A DNA stretch of 29,473 bases from an uncultured Lachnospiraceae bacterium (GCA_910588965.1 CAJUSO010000043.1:1-29473), one strand, 5' to 3'. Numbered from the stretch's first letter, positions 14,785 through 22,925 are shown. Program-made: numbers and translations. Notes: generated by a model from the letters alone, not told the origin.

Positions 14785-15498
14785 TCATATGTTGCTCGGA
14801 TGAGGAAGCTCTTTCCAGCTTACCTCCAGCCCCTGCCTGGCGCACAGGGAAATCCAGTAATCCCCCATCTGCCTCTGCTGAAAAAAACCTGGCTGGCTGC
14901 AATGAATCCTTCGGCCCTCCCCTGGAGCATCTTGTATGGAAAAAGCAGCCTGCCGGAGGGGGAAGCGCAGGCCTTCCCCTGTCATCTTGACATAGCTTTC
15001 TTTTAATGTCCATATCTGGAAGAAACGGGACAAGACGGTTTCCTGGGAAATCAAAGATTCCAGCATACGGATCCCAGCCAGATCCCCCTCCCCCAAAATA
15101 TAAGCGGTTTCTTCTGGGGTACAGCACCGGCGGACAACCGGCATCCGGATGGGGTGGGGTTTCTCTGCATCAATCCCAACCTCCACATCTGAAAGCACAC
15201 ATGCCACAAGCCCCCCTGTATTGGTAATGTTAAAATAAATATCCCCATCCCCCGGCCAGGCAGGCTTTCCATTTTTTCCTTTTACCAGCTTATCCCTTTC
15301 AAAATTTACATGGAACAAATTTATAAATTCCTGTTTTAATATATGGTCAGAGATGCTTCTTTGATATTTTAAATAGCCCTGCGGGCAACCGGCAGAAGCC
15401 TTACAATAGGTATAACATACAGCTGCCCAATTAGCCTTGGCAGCTGGGCGGCTTCTTTCCCTATCTTCTTCCCCTTGAAGATTGCTCCTTGTTCCCAT
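14785..15498 (-). CDS. 4'-phosphopantetheinyl transferase superfamily protein (Sfp-like)
   Basis: About 237 aa. It transfers 4'-phosphopantetheine from CoA to a serine of acyl or peptidyl carrier proteins. Sfp-type motifs are GKNGKP (74-79), FNITNTGG (89-96, where most members have FNISHS), VGIDAE (107-112, metal site) and WTLKESYVK (163-171). The N-terminal 50 residues do not look like typical Sfp and the ribosome site before 15498 is poor, so the true start is uncertain. No NRPS or PKS gene is in the window, so the carrier protein target is elsewhere. The 229-bp gap to spoIIR contains nothing I can name. Confidence 0.85.
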   Translation of the reverse strand: MGTRSNLQGEEDRERSRPAAKANWAAVCYTYCKASAGCPQGYLKYQRSISDHILKQEFINLFHVNFERDKLVKGKNGKPAWPGDGDIYFNITNTGGLVACVLSDVEVGIDAEKPHPIRMPVVRRCCTPEETAYILGEGDLAGIRMLESLISQETVLSRFFQIWTLKESYVKMTGEGLRFPLRQAAFSIQDAPGEGRRIHCSQPGFFQQRQMGDYWISLCARQGLEVSWKELPHPSNI

Positions 15499-15727
15499 AA
15501 ATCGTCTGCTTCCTTTCCCTAAAGCCTGGCTGCCTTCTTCCGAAGCGCCAGACAGGCCAAATACCTCTCCTAACTATGGTAGCAAAGGATTCTTGGCTTG
15601 GCAAGCAATTATGGGATGCCTTCGGCAAAAAATTGCTGTGGAAGCACCCAAAACCATCCCTTCCAAATGCAACCCTATTTTGGCTATAAGATGCCCTTAT
15701 CAGCCAGGAAGGCTCTCCCCTCCCTTT

Positions 15728-16342
15728 TCAGAATTTATCCATAACCCATTCCCACAATGCGGACTTCACTTTATAGTTTTTCTGTTCCATGAGGCTCTCA
15801 TATTCTTCTTGGGTCAGCACACGCTCCAAGGACTTCTCTGCCTCCTGGCCAACCACCTGATAGACGCTATTGAAAAAACAGAGGTTCGGATACATGACGC
15901 ACCACCAGTTATGCCCTTTGCCGCTGCCGATAACCAGTTCCAACGCCTCGTATTCCCCTGCTTGGAACGTATACTGGCCATATGTTTTTTCGGGGAACTC
16001 TGTCACCTTAAGTTCTGCCCTCACAGGATAGCCGCACCCTTCTTCCTCTAAAACTTTACGTGCCTGATTCTCTATCTCTCCCAAATTCTCTTTGATTACC
16101 AGGCGGCTCTTGGAGATATCTGTAATCCCTGAAAGCTTTTCCTGCATATACACACCAACAGCGTCCCGTACTTTTAGCTTTAATTCCTGGTCTATGGGCC
16201 CGTCGCTGTTTGCAACCACATGGAAGCGGATGATTTTCCCTGCAATCCCTTCTGCAATAGCCTCCTGTTTGCATACGCCATATTCCATTGCAAATACATA
16301 TGTAATCATCAAAATTAATCCTATTTTTAATATATTTTTCAT
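15728..16342 (-). CDS. spoIIR: Stage II sporulation protein R
   Basis: About 204 aa. SpoIIR is the forespore-made secreted signal that activates the SpoIIGA protease and hence pro-sigma-E processing in the mother cell. Seen here are a short hydrophobic N-terminal export segment (about residues 5-22), the family block RFHVVANSDGPIDQELKLKV (39-58), and a C-terminal half with GHNWWCVMYPNLCF. The ATG at 16342 is supported by AAGGGA upstream and by the signal-like N-terminus directly after it; the longer start at 16405 would cover the predicted promoter. Its presence indicates a spore-forming organism or recent descendant. Confidence 0.95.
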   Translation of the reverse strand: MKNILKIGLILMITYVFAMEYGVCKQEAIAEGIAGKIIRFHVVANSDGPIDQELKLKVRDAVGVYMQEKLSGITDISKSRLVIKENLGEIENQARKVLEEEGCGYPVRAELKVTEFPEKTYGQYTFQAGEYEALELVIGSGKGHNWWCVMYPNLCFFNSVYQVVGQEAEKSLERVLTQEEYESLMEQKNYKVKSALWEWVMDKF

Positions 16343-16375
16343 TTCGTATCCCTTCCTATCTGCTATGATAAGGAA

Positions 16376-16403
16376 AGTATTTCCAATATTCTTTGTCTTA
16401 TTC
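16376..16403 (-). promoter_or_regulatory. Possible sigma-F-type promoter of spoIIR
   Basis: On the minus strand, GAATA (16403-16399) and GGAAATACT (16384-16376) are separated by 14 bp. They resemble the Bacillus sigma-F consensus GYATA and GGNNANNNT. In B. subtilis spoIIR is transcribed by sigma-F, so this fits, but the -35 has one mismatch and the spacing is 1 bp short. Confidence 0.4.
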
Positions 16404-16438
16404 ATAAAAATAAGTTTATAAAAAATATATTTTTGTGG

Positions 16439-16444
16439 TATAAT
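16439..16444 (+). promoter_or_regulatory. Putative -10 box of tmcAL
   Basis: TGGTATAAT includes a perfect -10, 69 bp before the tmcAL ATG. The -35 region is only a weak match (TTTATA, 18-bp spacing). Confidence 0.5.
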
Positions 16445-16512
16445 TTCTCACAGCATACCAAAAGCAAGCCAAGAAACCAGAGCAGGATGGAAGATGAAAG
16501 GAACCGCATTTT

Positions 16513-17820
16513 ATGAATGTCATTGGGATTATTGCAGAATACAACCCCTTCCACAAGGGGCATGCCTATCAGATTGAGAAAATAAAACGGGAAGTCCAGG
16601 CAGATTATGCCATCATCGCTATGAGCGGGGATTTTGTACAGCGCGGCGCCCCTGCCCTCGTGGATAAATACTGCCGTGCGCAAATGGCTTTAAGCAGCGG
16701 CGCCGACCTGGTGCTGGAACTTCCTGTGCTCTTTGCATCCTCCAGTGCAGAATACTTTGCCAAAGGCGGCGTATCCCTCTTATGCCATACAGGAGTAGTG
16801 ACACACCTAGGATTCGGCACAGAAAACGGCCAGCTTTCCGTTTTCCAAAAAATTGCAGGCGTGCTCCTAAAAGAACCGGAACTTTATGCAGATATGTTAA
16901 ATGTACATTTAAAAAATGGGTTTTCTTTCCCAAATGCACGTGCCAAAGCATTACAAGCCTATTTTGCATCCACAGGGGATGTTTCCTTCCCCCCTGTTTG
17001 GGAAACCTTATCCCTGCCAAATAACATCCTGGCCATTGAATACCTCAAAGCGCTGGCACAGCTTGGCTCTTCCATTATCCCCTACCCAATCAAGCGCCAG
17101 GGCAACGGCTACCATGACATCTCCAGGGAAGGCTCTTTCTGCTCTGCTGCGGCAATCCGTGCATTTGCCAAAGGCTGCCGTCCCCAGCATGGCTATCCTT
17201 CCCTTGAAGGCGGCCTTCCCCCATCCGAAGAAAAGCACGCCTTCCTGCCCCTGGCAGACGCCATGCCCCAAGCTGCCTTTGAAGCCTTATGCAGCTATCC
17301 ACGGCCTTTTTTATTTGAAGACAGCTTTTCCACACTCCTCCAATACAAGCTGCTGACAGAACCACCCAAGCTTCTCTCCGCTTATGCCGACAGTTCGCCC
17401 GCTTTAGCAAACAGGATAAAAAAAATGGCTCCATTTTTCGTCTCCTGGAGCAATTTCTGCAAAATACTGAAAACGAAAAATGTCACCTACACACACCTAA
17501 GCCGCCTGCTGCTGCATATACTGCTGAATATTTACCAGGAAGATTATCCTGCCTTCCCTGAGCCTTTGTACCTGCGGGCCTTGGGATTCCGAAAGGATGC
17601 GGCCCCCCTGCTGTCCGCCATCAAATCCCATGGCACCCTGCCCCTGCTCGTAAACCTGCCCAAGGATTCCAGGGACTTGGATGCTGCTGCCCAAAAACTC
17701 CTATCCTATGACATAAATGCCTCTAACCTATACAACCTGGCCCAAAGTTCCCTCATGCCCAAAGACGCCCGCTGCCTGCCGCTGAAAAACGACTACAGGC
17801 AGCCTATCCTATGCCTTTAG
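16513..17820 (+). CDS. tmcAL: tRNA(Met) cytidine acetate ligase (TmcAL)
   Basis: 435 aa. TmcAL uses acetate and ATP to form N4-acetylcytidine at the wobble base of elongator tRNA-Met in Firmicutes. The nucleotidyltransferase-type signature is HKGH (14-17) within IAEYNPFHKGH, and MSGDFVQRGAPA follows at 37-48. Length and ends match the family (formerly a nucleotidyltransferase/DUF795 group). The ribosome binding site is unremarkable: the segment before the ATG (AAAGGAACC about 13 bp upstream) is rather distant. It is single-gene and convergent with the DedA gene 52 bp downstream, with no clear terminator between them. Confidence 0.95.
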   Translation: MNVIGIIAEYNPFHKGHAYQIEKIKREVQADYAIIAMSGDFVQRGAPALVDKYCRAQMALSSGADLVLELPVLFASSSAEYFAKGGVSLLCHTGVVTHLGFGTENGQLSVFQKIAGVLLKEPELYADMLNVHLKNGFSFPNARAKALQAYFASTGDVSFPPVWETLSLPNNILAIEYLKALAQLGSSIIPYPIKRQGNGYHDISREGSFCSAAAIRAFAKGCRPQHGYPSLEGGLPPSEEKHAFLPLADAMPQAAFEALCSYPRPFLFEDSFSTLLQYKLLTEPPKLLSAYADSSPALANRIKKMAPFFVSWSNFCKILKTKNVTYTHLSRLLLHILLNIYQEDYPAFPEPLYLRALGFRKDAAPLLSAIKSHGTLPLLVNLPKDSRDLDAAAQKLLSYDINASNLYNLAQSSLMPKDARCLPLKNDYRQPILCL

Positions 17821-17872
17821 CCAGCAAAACACCAGCTGCCAACCACCAGGAAATCCATAGCAACAGCCCATC

Positions 17873-18385
17873 CTATCCATGCAGGAAGTCAAATACCTGA
17901 TTCCCAAATAGGTATCCTGCGCCTACAAACACAAAATTCCACACGCATATCCCCAAGGCAGAACTGACGGTATACTTCCAAAAATTAAATTTCAGCACCC
18001 CTGCCGGAATAGAAATTAAGGTACGCACCATTGGAATCAATTTTGCCAGAAAAATCCCTATGCATCCCTTTTGCCGTATTATCTCAAAATTCCGTTCAAT
18101 GCCCTTCTGCTGCTTAGGGAATTTTTTTATATATGCCTTGATAAAGACGCTTCCGCCCACTCTCCCAAAAACATATAAAATCCAGCTCCCTGCAATCCCC
18201 CCTGCCACAGAGACTATCATTGTAAAGAGAAAACTTAATTTCCCATTGGCAGCCCAGATCCCTGCCATCGGCATAATAATCCCCGCTGGGAACCCTGGAA
18301 GGTTCATATATTCCAGCATCACAATGACAAACACCGCAATTGCCCCATAATTCTCAAAACATTGGCTAATGGCATCAAAATCCAT
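17873..18385 (-). CDS. DedA-family membrane protein
   Basis: 170 aa, somewhat shorter than many DedA/VTT proteins (about 200). Hydrophobic segments and the family region around PGFPAGIIMPMAG (30-42) and FLAKLIPMVRTLISIPAG (about 114-131) with its conserved arginine are clear. DedA proteins are linked to lipid-carrier or phospholipid flipping and envelope homeostasis. ATGGAGGTAG precedes the ATG. It lies 187 bp downstream of the LPG-synthase-type gene on the same strand, so it may join that envelope unit, but the gap is large. That gap has no recognisable element. Confidence 0.9.
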   Translation of the reverse strand: MDFDAISQCFENYGAIAVFVIVMLEYMNLPGFPAGIIMPMAGIWAANGKLSFLFTMIVSVAGGIAGSWILYVFGRVGGSVFIKAYIKKFPKQQKGIERNFEIIRQKGCIGIFLAKLIPMVRTLISIPAGVLKFNFWKYTVSSALGICVWNFVFVGAGYLFGNQVFDFLHG

Positions 18386-18571
18386 ACAACTACCTCCATT
18401 TCCAGCCTATCTGCCGTAAGTTGCACTGCAAGGCTATGATAGACACCCCCTTCCTCCCAAACCAGGCAGCCAGGTAAGCAAGCCCCCTTTCCCCAATTAA
18501 AATCAATCCCCTGGCAAGGCGTTTCGTCCTTATTTAACAGTCCGGGACGATTATCCCTAACTGCGGCTTTT

Positions 18572-19609
18572 TTATAAGAATTCCCTGGCTTTCTCCAGGG
18601 ATGCTTTGGGTGCAAAATGGCACCATGCGGCCACCGCTGCACTGATAAGCAGAATCATATAGAAGTTCAGGCCCCTGGTCACGCACATGGAGGCTGTAAG
18701 GTAGGCTCCTGAGAACACCTGGGCAAAAGCCGTCTTATACATCATTTCTGTTATCCCCTGGGCTCCGGGCAGGGGCAGCATATCCACTGCAATATAAATA
18801 GATGCCTGCAGGTTCATAACGGTAAAAGTACTGCTCCCTGATAGGCCCATGCCCTTATAAATCAAGTAGGTCAGGAAAAACACGCTGCACCTCTGTACTG
18901 CCGTAACCAAAACCGCAACTGCAATCTTCTGCTTATGCCCCAGGAAAAACAGCACAGCCTCATGGTATTGGTCCGCCATTTCAATTAACTTCTGTGTCCG
19001 CTCCTTGGACGACTTCAGCACACGGAACTTTTTCAGGATTTTTTCCCCGCCAATGACCAAGGCCTTAAAACATTTAGGGCTTATCATAATAAACAGGAGG
19101 AACACCACCAGAGCCGTATTCAAAAACAGGCCCAGGTAATACAGATAAATATATTTATCCAGGTAACCAGCCAGCGGGTCATGGTAAAGGACTAAAATCC
19201 CCACCCCAATCACAACCAGCACAAATTTGTAAATCACTGCCACGGTCATCAGCACCACGCTGCTGTCTGAGACCTTATGGCCTTCCTTCTGCATATAGTA
19301 AAGCTGCATAGGCTGCCCTCCCGTGGCAGAGGGGGTGATGCCAGAATAAAAGAACCCTACAAAGGCATATTTGATATAGGTGGACAGCCTGACTTTATAA
19401 TCCAATGACCGGAACAGATACCAAAACACAGCCCCTTCCAGCGACACAAAAAACAATGCCGTCACAATAGCCGCAGCCAGATACATGGGATGCAGGTTCC
19501 CCATCGCCTGGAAAACAGCCTTCATATCATTCCCCTTAAAAATAGCGCTAAGCGTCAGCGCCACTAACAGCAATAAAACCCCTGCACTGATTATATTTTT
19601 ACGATTCAT
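18572..19609 (-). CDS. Lysylphosphatidylglycerol synthase-type membrane protein (UPF0104)
   Basis: About 345 aa, polytopic, with some eight membrane segments. It contains the LPG_synthase_TM pattern, including the FFYSGITPSATGGQPMQLYY segment near residues 90-110 and the late LPLPGAQGITEMMY segment. This domain is the flippase half of MprF and also occurs alone. It has no C-terminal lysyl-transferase domain. The ATG at 19609 lies 2 bp after the upstream stop (19612), so it is translationally coupled to the papain-like gene; a start at 19660 would overlap that gene. GGAG is 10 bp upstream. Likely role: moving a lipid or glycolipid across the membrane, in keeping with the GT2 gene upstream (inference). 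Confidence 0.88.
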   Translation of the reverse strand: MNRKNIISAGVLLLLVALTLSAIFKGNDMKAVFQAMGNLHPMYLAAAIVTALFFVSLEGAVFWYLFRSLDYKVRLSTYIKYAFVGFFYSGITPSATGGQPMQLYYMQKEGHKVSDSSVVLMTVAVIYKFVLVVIGVGILVLYHDPLAGYLDKYIYLYYLGLFLNTALVVFLLFIMISPKCFKALVIGGEKILKKFRVLKSSKERTQKLIEMADQYHEAVLFFLGHKQKIAVAVLVTAVQRCSVFFLTYLIYKGMGLSGSSTFTVMNLQASIYIAVDMLPLPGAQGITEMMYKTAFAQVFSGAYLTASMCVTRGLNFYMILLISAAVAAWCHFAPKASLEKAREFL

Positions 19610-19611
19610 TC

Positions 19612-20220
19612 CTATACCGCTCCATTCATTCCAAAAGATATTTTCCGTACAACCCTCCAAAACTTACTGCGGCTACCTACTGGAAGCCTGCGGCAGCGCC
19701 TGTTAAATTCCTGCAATGTCCCCTCATAAACCACATGGGTATCCTCCAATTCATAAAAATCCCTGGGCGTCACTAAGGAAAAATGCTTCTCAAACAGCCC
19801 AAGCCCATTTTCCTCTAAAACACTGGCCACAAAGGACGAACAGGTGTAGTGGTTTTTCTGGTAAAACGGGATGTTGCACAATATCATGGGCAGGCCTAAG
19901 ATACAGTAGTGGTAGCGGAAACGCCTGTCATAGCATTCCTTAAGCTTCTGGTAAATATTTTCCTTCTGCTCATCCGTGCATTCCAGGCTGACAATCCGAT
20001 ACCTGGCCGTCGGGAACGCTGATTCTATCTTGCCCGCATCCTCCTTTTCAAACCCTGCAAACAGTGGGACTGCCGGATTGCGCCTGCCCACACTGTAAGC
20101 CTCGTTCAGTTCCGGATCCATAGCAAGAACCACATGGATATAATTCATGCCAATTACCCGCCGTATGATGGAAGCAAATAACCCCGGTGTATCAACTAAT
20201 GCAAAATATATTTTTTCCAT
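19612..20220 (-). CDS. Permuted papain-like (YiiX/NlpC-P60-type) protein
   Basis: 202 aa, no signal peptide, so probably cytoplasmic. The order of putative catalytic residues is permuted: a histidine first (H29 in MNYIHVVLA) and a cysteine late (C127 in YTCSSFVASVLEENG). This is the arrangement of YaeF/YiiX-type members of the NlpC/P60 superfamily. Members hydrolyse peptide or lipid amide/ester bonds, but the substrate here is unknown. It sits between the GT2 gene (56 bp upstream) and the LPG-synthase-type gene (2 bp downstream) in one transcript, suggesting action on an envelope lipid or glycopeptide. Family assignment is from pattern only. Confidence 0.7.
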   Translation of the reverse strand: MEKIYFALVDTPGLFASIIRRVIGMNYIHVVLAMDPELNEAYSVGRRNPAVPLFAGFEKEDAGKIESAFPTARYRIVSLECTDEQKENIYQKLKECYDRRFRYHYCILGLPMILCNIPFYQKNHYTCSSFVASVLEENGLGLFEKHFSLVTPRDFYELEDTHVVYEGTLQEFNRRCRRLPVGSRSKFWRVVRKISFGMNGAV

Positions 20221-20276
20221 AATCCAAGCCTCTTTTCCTGTGTATTCCAGATATCTTGTTATCCAATGGCGCCGCC

Positions 20277-21299
20277 CTAATTAAAACAATAGAGCTTTTG
20301 CGCCACTTTGTACCCTGCCAAGGTTACCCCCGCCCCAACCTTCCCAGGAAGGAAAGTAAAACCGCTGACGGTCTTGTGCCTTAGGGCGCCATATAGCTTC
20401 CGGTCATGGTTCTTTACATAGTTCCAGAGCATCTCCCGTTTTTCCCATGCTTCCGGCGTCCCAATCAGCAATAAATGGATAGAGGAAATCGCCATCATGA
20501 TAGAAATATTCCGTGTAAGGTATCCAGCCAGCTTGGGATTATGTACCCGCAGCTCCCCCAAATCCGCACATCCGGAAACCAGCTTCGTCACCCTGATCTG
20601 CTGGTCAATCCTCTGCATCAGCACCTTCTCATTCACGGACTGGTCTTCCCTTCCCAGGAAATAATGGTATAAATCCAAGTTCAGGTAACACAGGGACCTG
20701 ACATAGGGTAGGGGCTGGTTTGCAAAAATATTGTCCACATAAAAGGTATGGCGCGGCAGCCTGACCCCTGACTTGCGCAGTACCTGGGTCCGATACACCA
20801 GGGAATGCATCACCAGGTACTGGGATGGCCTGAAACGCCCCATATCCCTCCAGCCGCATACCTTATCCTCACAGAAGACATTTTGGTAACCCATACGCTT
20901 TGTGCGGCCTTCATAGAGATGGTCGTAAATATAGTTGCATATAATTAAATCTACCGTTGTGCCGCTGCCCTGCCATTGCCTTATTTTCCCAAGCAGCTTC
21001 TTCAGTGCCTTCCCATCCAGCCAGTCATCGGAATCCACCACCTTGAAATACCTTCCGGAAGCCAAGGCAAGCCCGGCATTCACCCCTGCGCCGTGGCCGC
21101 CGTTTTCCTGGTGTACGGCTTTTACGATATCCGGGTATCTGCTGGCATATTCATCTGCAATTGCACCTGTGGCATCTGCAGACCCATCATCCACAATAAT
21201 AATCTCTGCACGCTTCCCTGCACATAGCAGGCTGTCAATGCAACGCCTCATATAATCCTGCGAATTGTAGCAGGGAACAGTAAATGTAATGTCTTTCAT
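20277..21299 (-). CDS. Family 2 glycosyltransferase
   Basis: 340 aa. The GT-A fold is clear: FTVPCYNSQDYMRRCIDSLL at the start, IIVDDGSADATG (34-45), ENGGHGAGVNAGL (65-77) and the metal-binding DSDD (89-92). The C-terminal 200 residues show no membrane helix, so it is probably peripheral. It is the first gene of the envelope operon GT2, papain-like, LPG-synthase-type. AAGGAGAG precedes the ATG. The promoter lies about 150 bp upstream. Acceptor and sugar donor are unknown. Confidence 0.92.
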   Translation of the reverse strand: MKDITFTVPCYNSQDYMRRCIDSLLCAGKRAEIIIVDDGSADATGAIADEYASRYPDIVKAVHQENGGHGAGVNAGLALASGRYFKVVDSDDWLDGKALKKLLGKIRQWQGSGTTVDLIICNYIYDHLYEGRTKRMGYQNVFCEDKVCGWRDMGRFRPSQYLVMHSLVYRTQVLRKSGVRLPRHTFYVDNIFANQPLPYVRSLCYLNLDLYHYFLGREDQSVNEKVLMQRIDQQIRVTKLVSGCADLGELRVHNPKLAGYLTRNISIMMAISSIHLLLIGTPEAWEKREMLWNYVKNHDRKLYGALRHKTVSGFTFLPGKVGAGVTLAGYKVAQKLYCFN

Positions 21300-21451
21300 C
21301 TTCTAATCTCTCCTTAGCATGTCTCTCATACTATTTAACGAAAACATTCTTGATATTTCTTCATAAATTTTATTAATATTTCCTTAATAATGCGATAGCC
21401 TAGAAATCCATGCCTGGAGCGCTGAAAGGTATGTACTTTTTTCCATCCATT

Positions 21452-21479
21452 ATTATAACGGATGAATCTAAATAGTCAA
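21452..21479 (-). promoter_or_regulatory. Promoter of the GT2 operon, abutting repeat copy B
   Basis: On the minus strand, TTGACT (21479-21474) and TATAAT (21457-21452) have a 16-bp spacer. The -35 box ends exactly where repeat copy B begins (21480), so the repeat lies immediately upstream of the promoter. The leader to the GT2 ATG is about 145 nt. Confidence 0.75.
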
Positions 21480-21637
21480 GAACAAAGCGGCTTGCACGCT
21501 TTGACGCGCCGGGCACAATTGCGAAGCAATCTTTTACCTCGTGTGCGGGTGCGCATCCCCCGGAGGGTTTTATCTTATAGGAAATCCATGGTCTTTTATG
21601 CTTTATAGCAACACGGTCTTTCCTATCAGATAAAAAA
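21480..21637 (+). repeat. Dispersed structured repeat, copy B
   Basis: This is the shortest copy. It starts with GAACAAAGCGG; the core GAAGCAATCTTTTACCT is at 21523-21539. The hairpin ATTGC-GAA-GCAAT (21518-21530) is perfect here. The long outer stem pairs TTTTATCTTATAGGAAA (21568-21584) with TTTCCTATCAGATAAAA (21619-21635), with one mismatch in 17. It lacks the left module present in copies A and C. It lies between the GT2 promoter and the DUF1905 gene terminator. A minus-strand open frame running through it (21400-21666) is an artefact of the repeat. Confidence 0.88.
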
Positions 21638-21660
21638 ACGAATCCGGCAAAGCCGGATTC
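21631..21660 (-). terminator. Terminator of the DUF1905 gene
   Basis: On the minus strand, GAATCCGGC-TTT-GCCGGATTC (21660-21640) is followed by GTTTTTTT. The stem starts within the DUF1905 stop codon. The T-tract is the right edge of repeat copy B, so repeat and terminator are fused. Confidence 0.9.
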
Positions 21661-21946
21661 ATCCAACAGCCTGAACGGTTACAAAAACCATATCGCCAGG
21701 CTTCTTCCCTATCTTTTCCCTGATATCTTTGCGTATCCCGATAATGTAACAGACAGAGCCATCCCTATTTTTCACCCCCATATTCACTATGCTGCCGCTA
21801 TATGGCTCGCCGTCAAAGGTAATGTCAGCCTTGACCCTCCCTTTGCCAAATTCCTCCCGGATGTCATAGGGGAAGCGCACAAATGCACCCCCCTTATCTG
21901 GCACAGCTTCCACAGCTGCGTGAAACTCATAGATTTTTCCTGCCAT
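21659..21946 (-). CDS. DUF1905 domain protein
   Basis: 95 aa, a single small beta-rich domain (YEFHAAVEA, GGAFVRFPYDIREEFG, then GMKNRDG-like and IREKIGKKPGDMV). This matches DUF1905, a double-psi-barrel-like domain of unknown function, often found alone or next to a YdeI/OmpD-associated region. GGGAG lies 5 bp before the ATG. It is the last gene of a minus-strand run of small proteins, ending in a strong terminator. Function unknown. Confidence 0.85.
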   Translation of the reverse strand: MAGKIYEFHAAVEAVPDKGGAFVRFPYDIREEFGKGRVKADITFDGEPYSGSIVNMGVKNRDGSVCYIIGIRKDIREKIGKKPGDMVFVTVQAVG

Positions 21947-22015
21947 TTTCTCCCATTCTCCTGAATCCCTAAACTATTAATTTGAAAAGGCGGCCTGTCC
22001 TCCGGACAATTATGC

Positions 22016-22366
22016 TTATTTACGCAGTATCTTTTCCATCGGCTTTCCCTTTGCCAATTCATCCACCAGCTTATCCAAATACCGGATTTCCCGCATCAGA
22101 GGCTCTTCCACCTCCTCCACACGCACGCCGCATACCGTCCCTGTTATCAACCTCCGGTTTGGGTTTGGCATTGGGGCATTTTGGAAAAATTCCCCATAAG
22201 CAACCGGCTTCCTTAGGGCATCCTCGATTTCCCCCGTATGGTATCCCGTCAGCCAGCAAATAACCGTGTTTAATTCATCCAATGTCCGCCCTTTTTTTTC
22301 CGCCTTTGCAGCCAGCAAGGGGTAAACCTTCGCAAAACTCATGGCATAAACTTTCTCATAGCCCAT
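22016..22366 (-). CDS. DUF2200 domain protein
   Basis: 116 aa. Family features are VYAMSFAKVYPLLAAKAEKK near the N-terminus and ELNTVICWLTGYHTGEIE (about residues 34-51). It is a small soluble protein of unknown function, widespread in Firmicutes and Bacteroidetes. The start at 22366 matches the usual family N-terminus although its Shine-Dalgarno (AGGA) is close to the ATG. It is 66 bp downstream of the TfoX-type gene and 69 bp upstream of the DUF1905 gene, probably one transcript. Confidence 0.88.
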   Translation of the reverse strand: MGYEKVYAMSFAKVYPLLAAKAEKKGRTLDELNTVICWLTGYHTGEIEDALRKPVAYGEFFQNAPMPNPNRRLITGTVCGVRVEEVEEPLMREIRYLDKLVDELAKGKPMEKILRK

Positions 22367-22432
22367 AAATCCTGTCCGCCTTCCTTATGCTTCCTATCCT
22401 TCCTTTTTTGCCTGCCTATCTGGCACCTCCTG

Positions 22433-22765
22433 CTATCCACATTCCTTCTTCTTTTTCGCCTTCGGCTCCGGCAGCTCTTTGTACATTTCATCCAGCACTT
22501 CTGCCATAAGTTCTGTATTCCCCACATCCTCTACCGTTACCATCAATGTTTTGGAACCCTCATAGGGATAAGCCCTTCCTGCATCCGGCATCAGCCGGAG
22601 CACGGATTCCGTCGGTTTTAGGAACAGGCAATTATCGCAGATGTTCCCTATCAGCTTCCCCTGATAATAAACGCAATATTCACCCATCATCTTCCTGGCA
22701 GATACATCGCCGACCCTCTGGAGATTTTCTATAACATAATCATGGAATTCCTTTGATGTCGCCAT
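22433..22765 (-). CDS. TfoX/Sxy N-terminal domain protein
   Basis: About 110 aa. The TfoX_N pattern is clear: ARKMMGEYCVYYQGKLIG near residues 24-41, DNCLFLKPT after it, and a lysine-rich tail. Only the N-terminal domain is present; the C-terminal domain of the competence regulator Sxy is absent, as in most Firmicute members, whose role is unknown. The ATG at 22765 has AGGTGG 5 bp upstream; an upstream GTG lies inside that ribosome site and is unlikely. Confidence 0.88.
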   Translation of the reverse strand: MATSKEFHDYVIENLQRVGDVSARKMMGEYCVYYQGKLIGNICDNCLFLKPTESVLRLMPDAGRAYPYEGSKTLMVTVEDVGNTELMAEVLDEMYKELPEPKAKKKKECG

Positions 22766-22901
22766 TCCAACCACCTCTTTCTTAGATTATGATGCTTTGA
22801 TATCCTTGGACACGGGCAACCAGCCCGCGTTGCCTAGTACAAGCCCGCCTCCGCTCCCTGCCCTCTGGCTTGAAGGGGCTGCACGCTTTACGCACCAGGC
22901 A

Positions 22902-22919
22902 CTGCCGCCCAAGCGGCAG
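22902..22919 (-). terminator. GC-rich hairpin after the YbaK-type gene
   Basis: CTGCCGC-CCAA-GCGGCAG lies 7 bp after the YbaK-type stop on the minus strand. There is no T-tract, so it is an incomplete terminator or an RNA-stabilising stem. The 22806-22890 stretch beside it resembles the left module of the dispersed repeat only weakly. Confidence 0.4.
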
Positions 22920-22925
22920 GAACCC

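Noticed and set aside
18386..18571. Riboswitch or small RNA between the flippase-like and DedA genes
   Set aside because: The G-rich minus strand looked suggestive, but no consistent stems or known conserved cores could be assembled by eye.
21400..21666. Minus-strand open frame of 88 codons through repeat copy B, ending in the DUF1905 stop region
   Set aside because: It runs through the structured repeat, a promoter and a terminator. The same peptide piece (SYKIKPS-GCAPAH) appears in the opposite strand of copy A, so it reflects the repeat, not a gene.
22806..22890. Fourth copy of the dispersed repeat
   Set aside because: Only CTTGAAGGGG and GCACGCTTT resemble copy A's left module. The 17-nt core and the long stem are absent, so it is at most a degenerate fragment.
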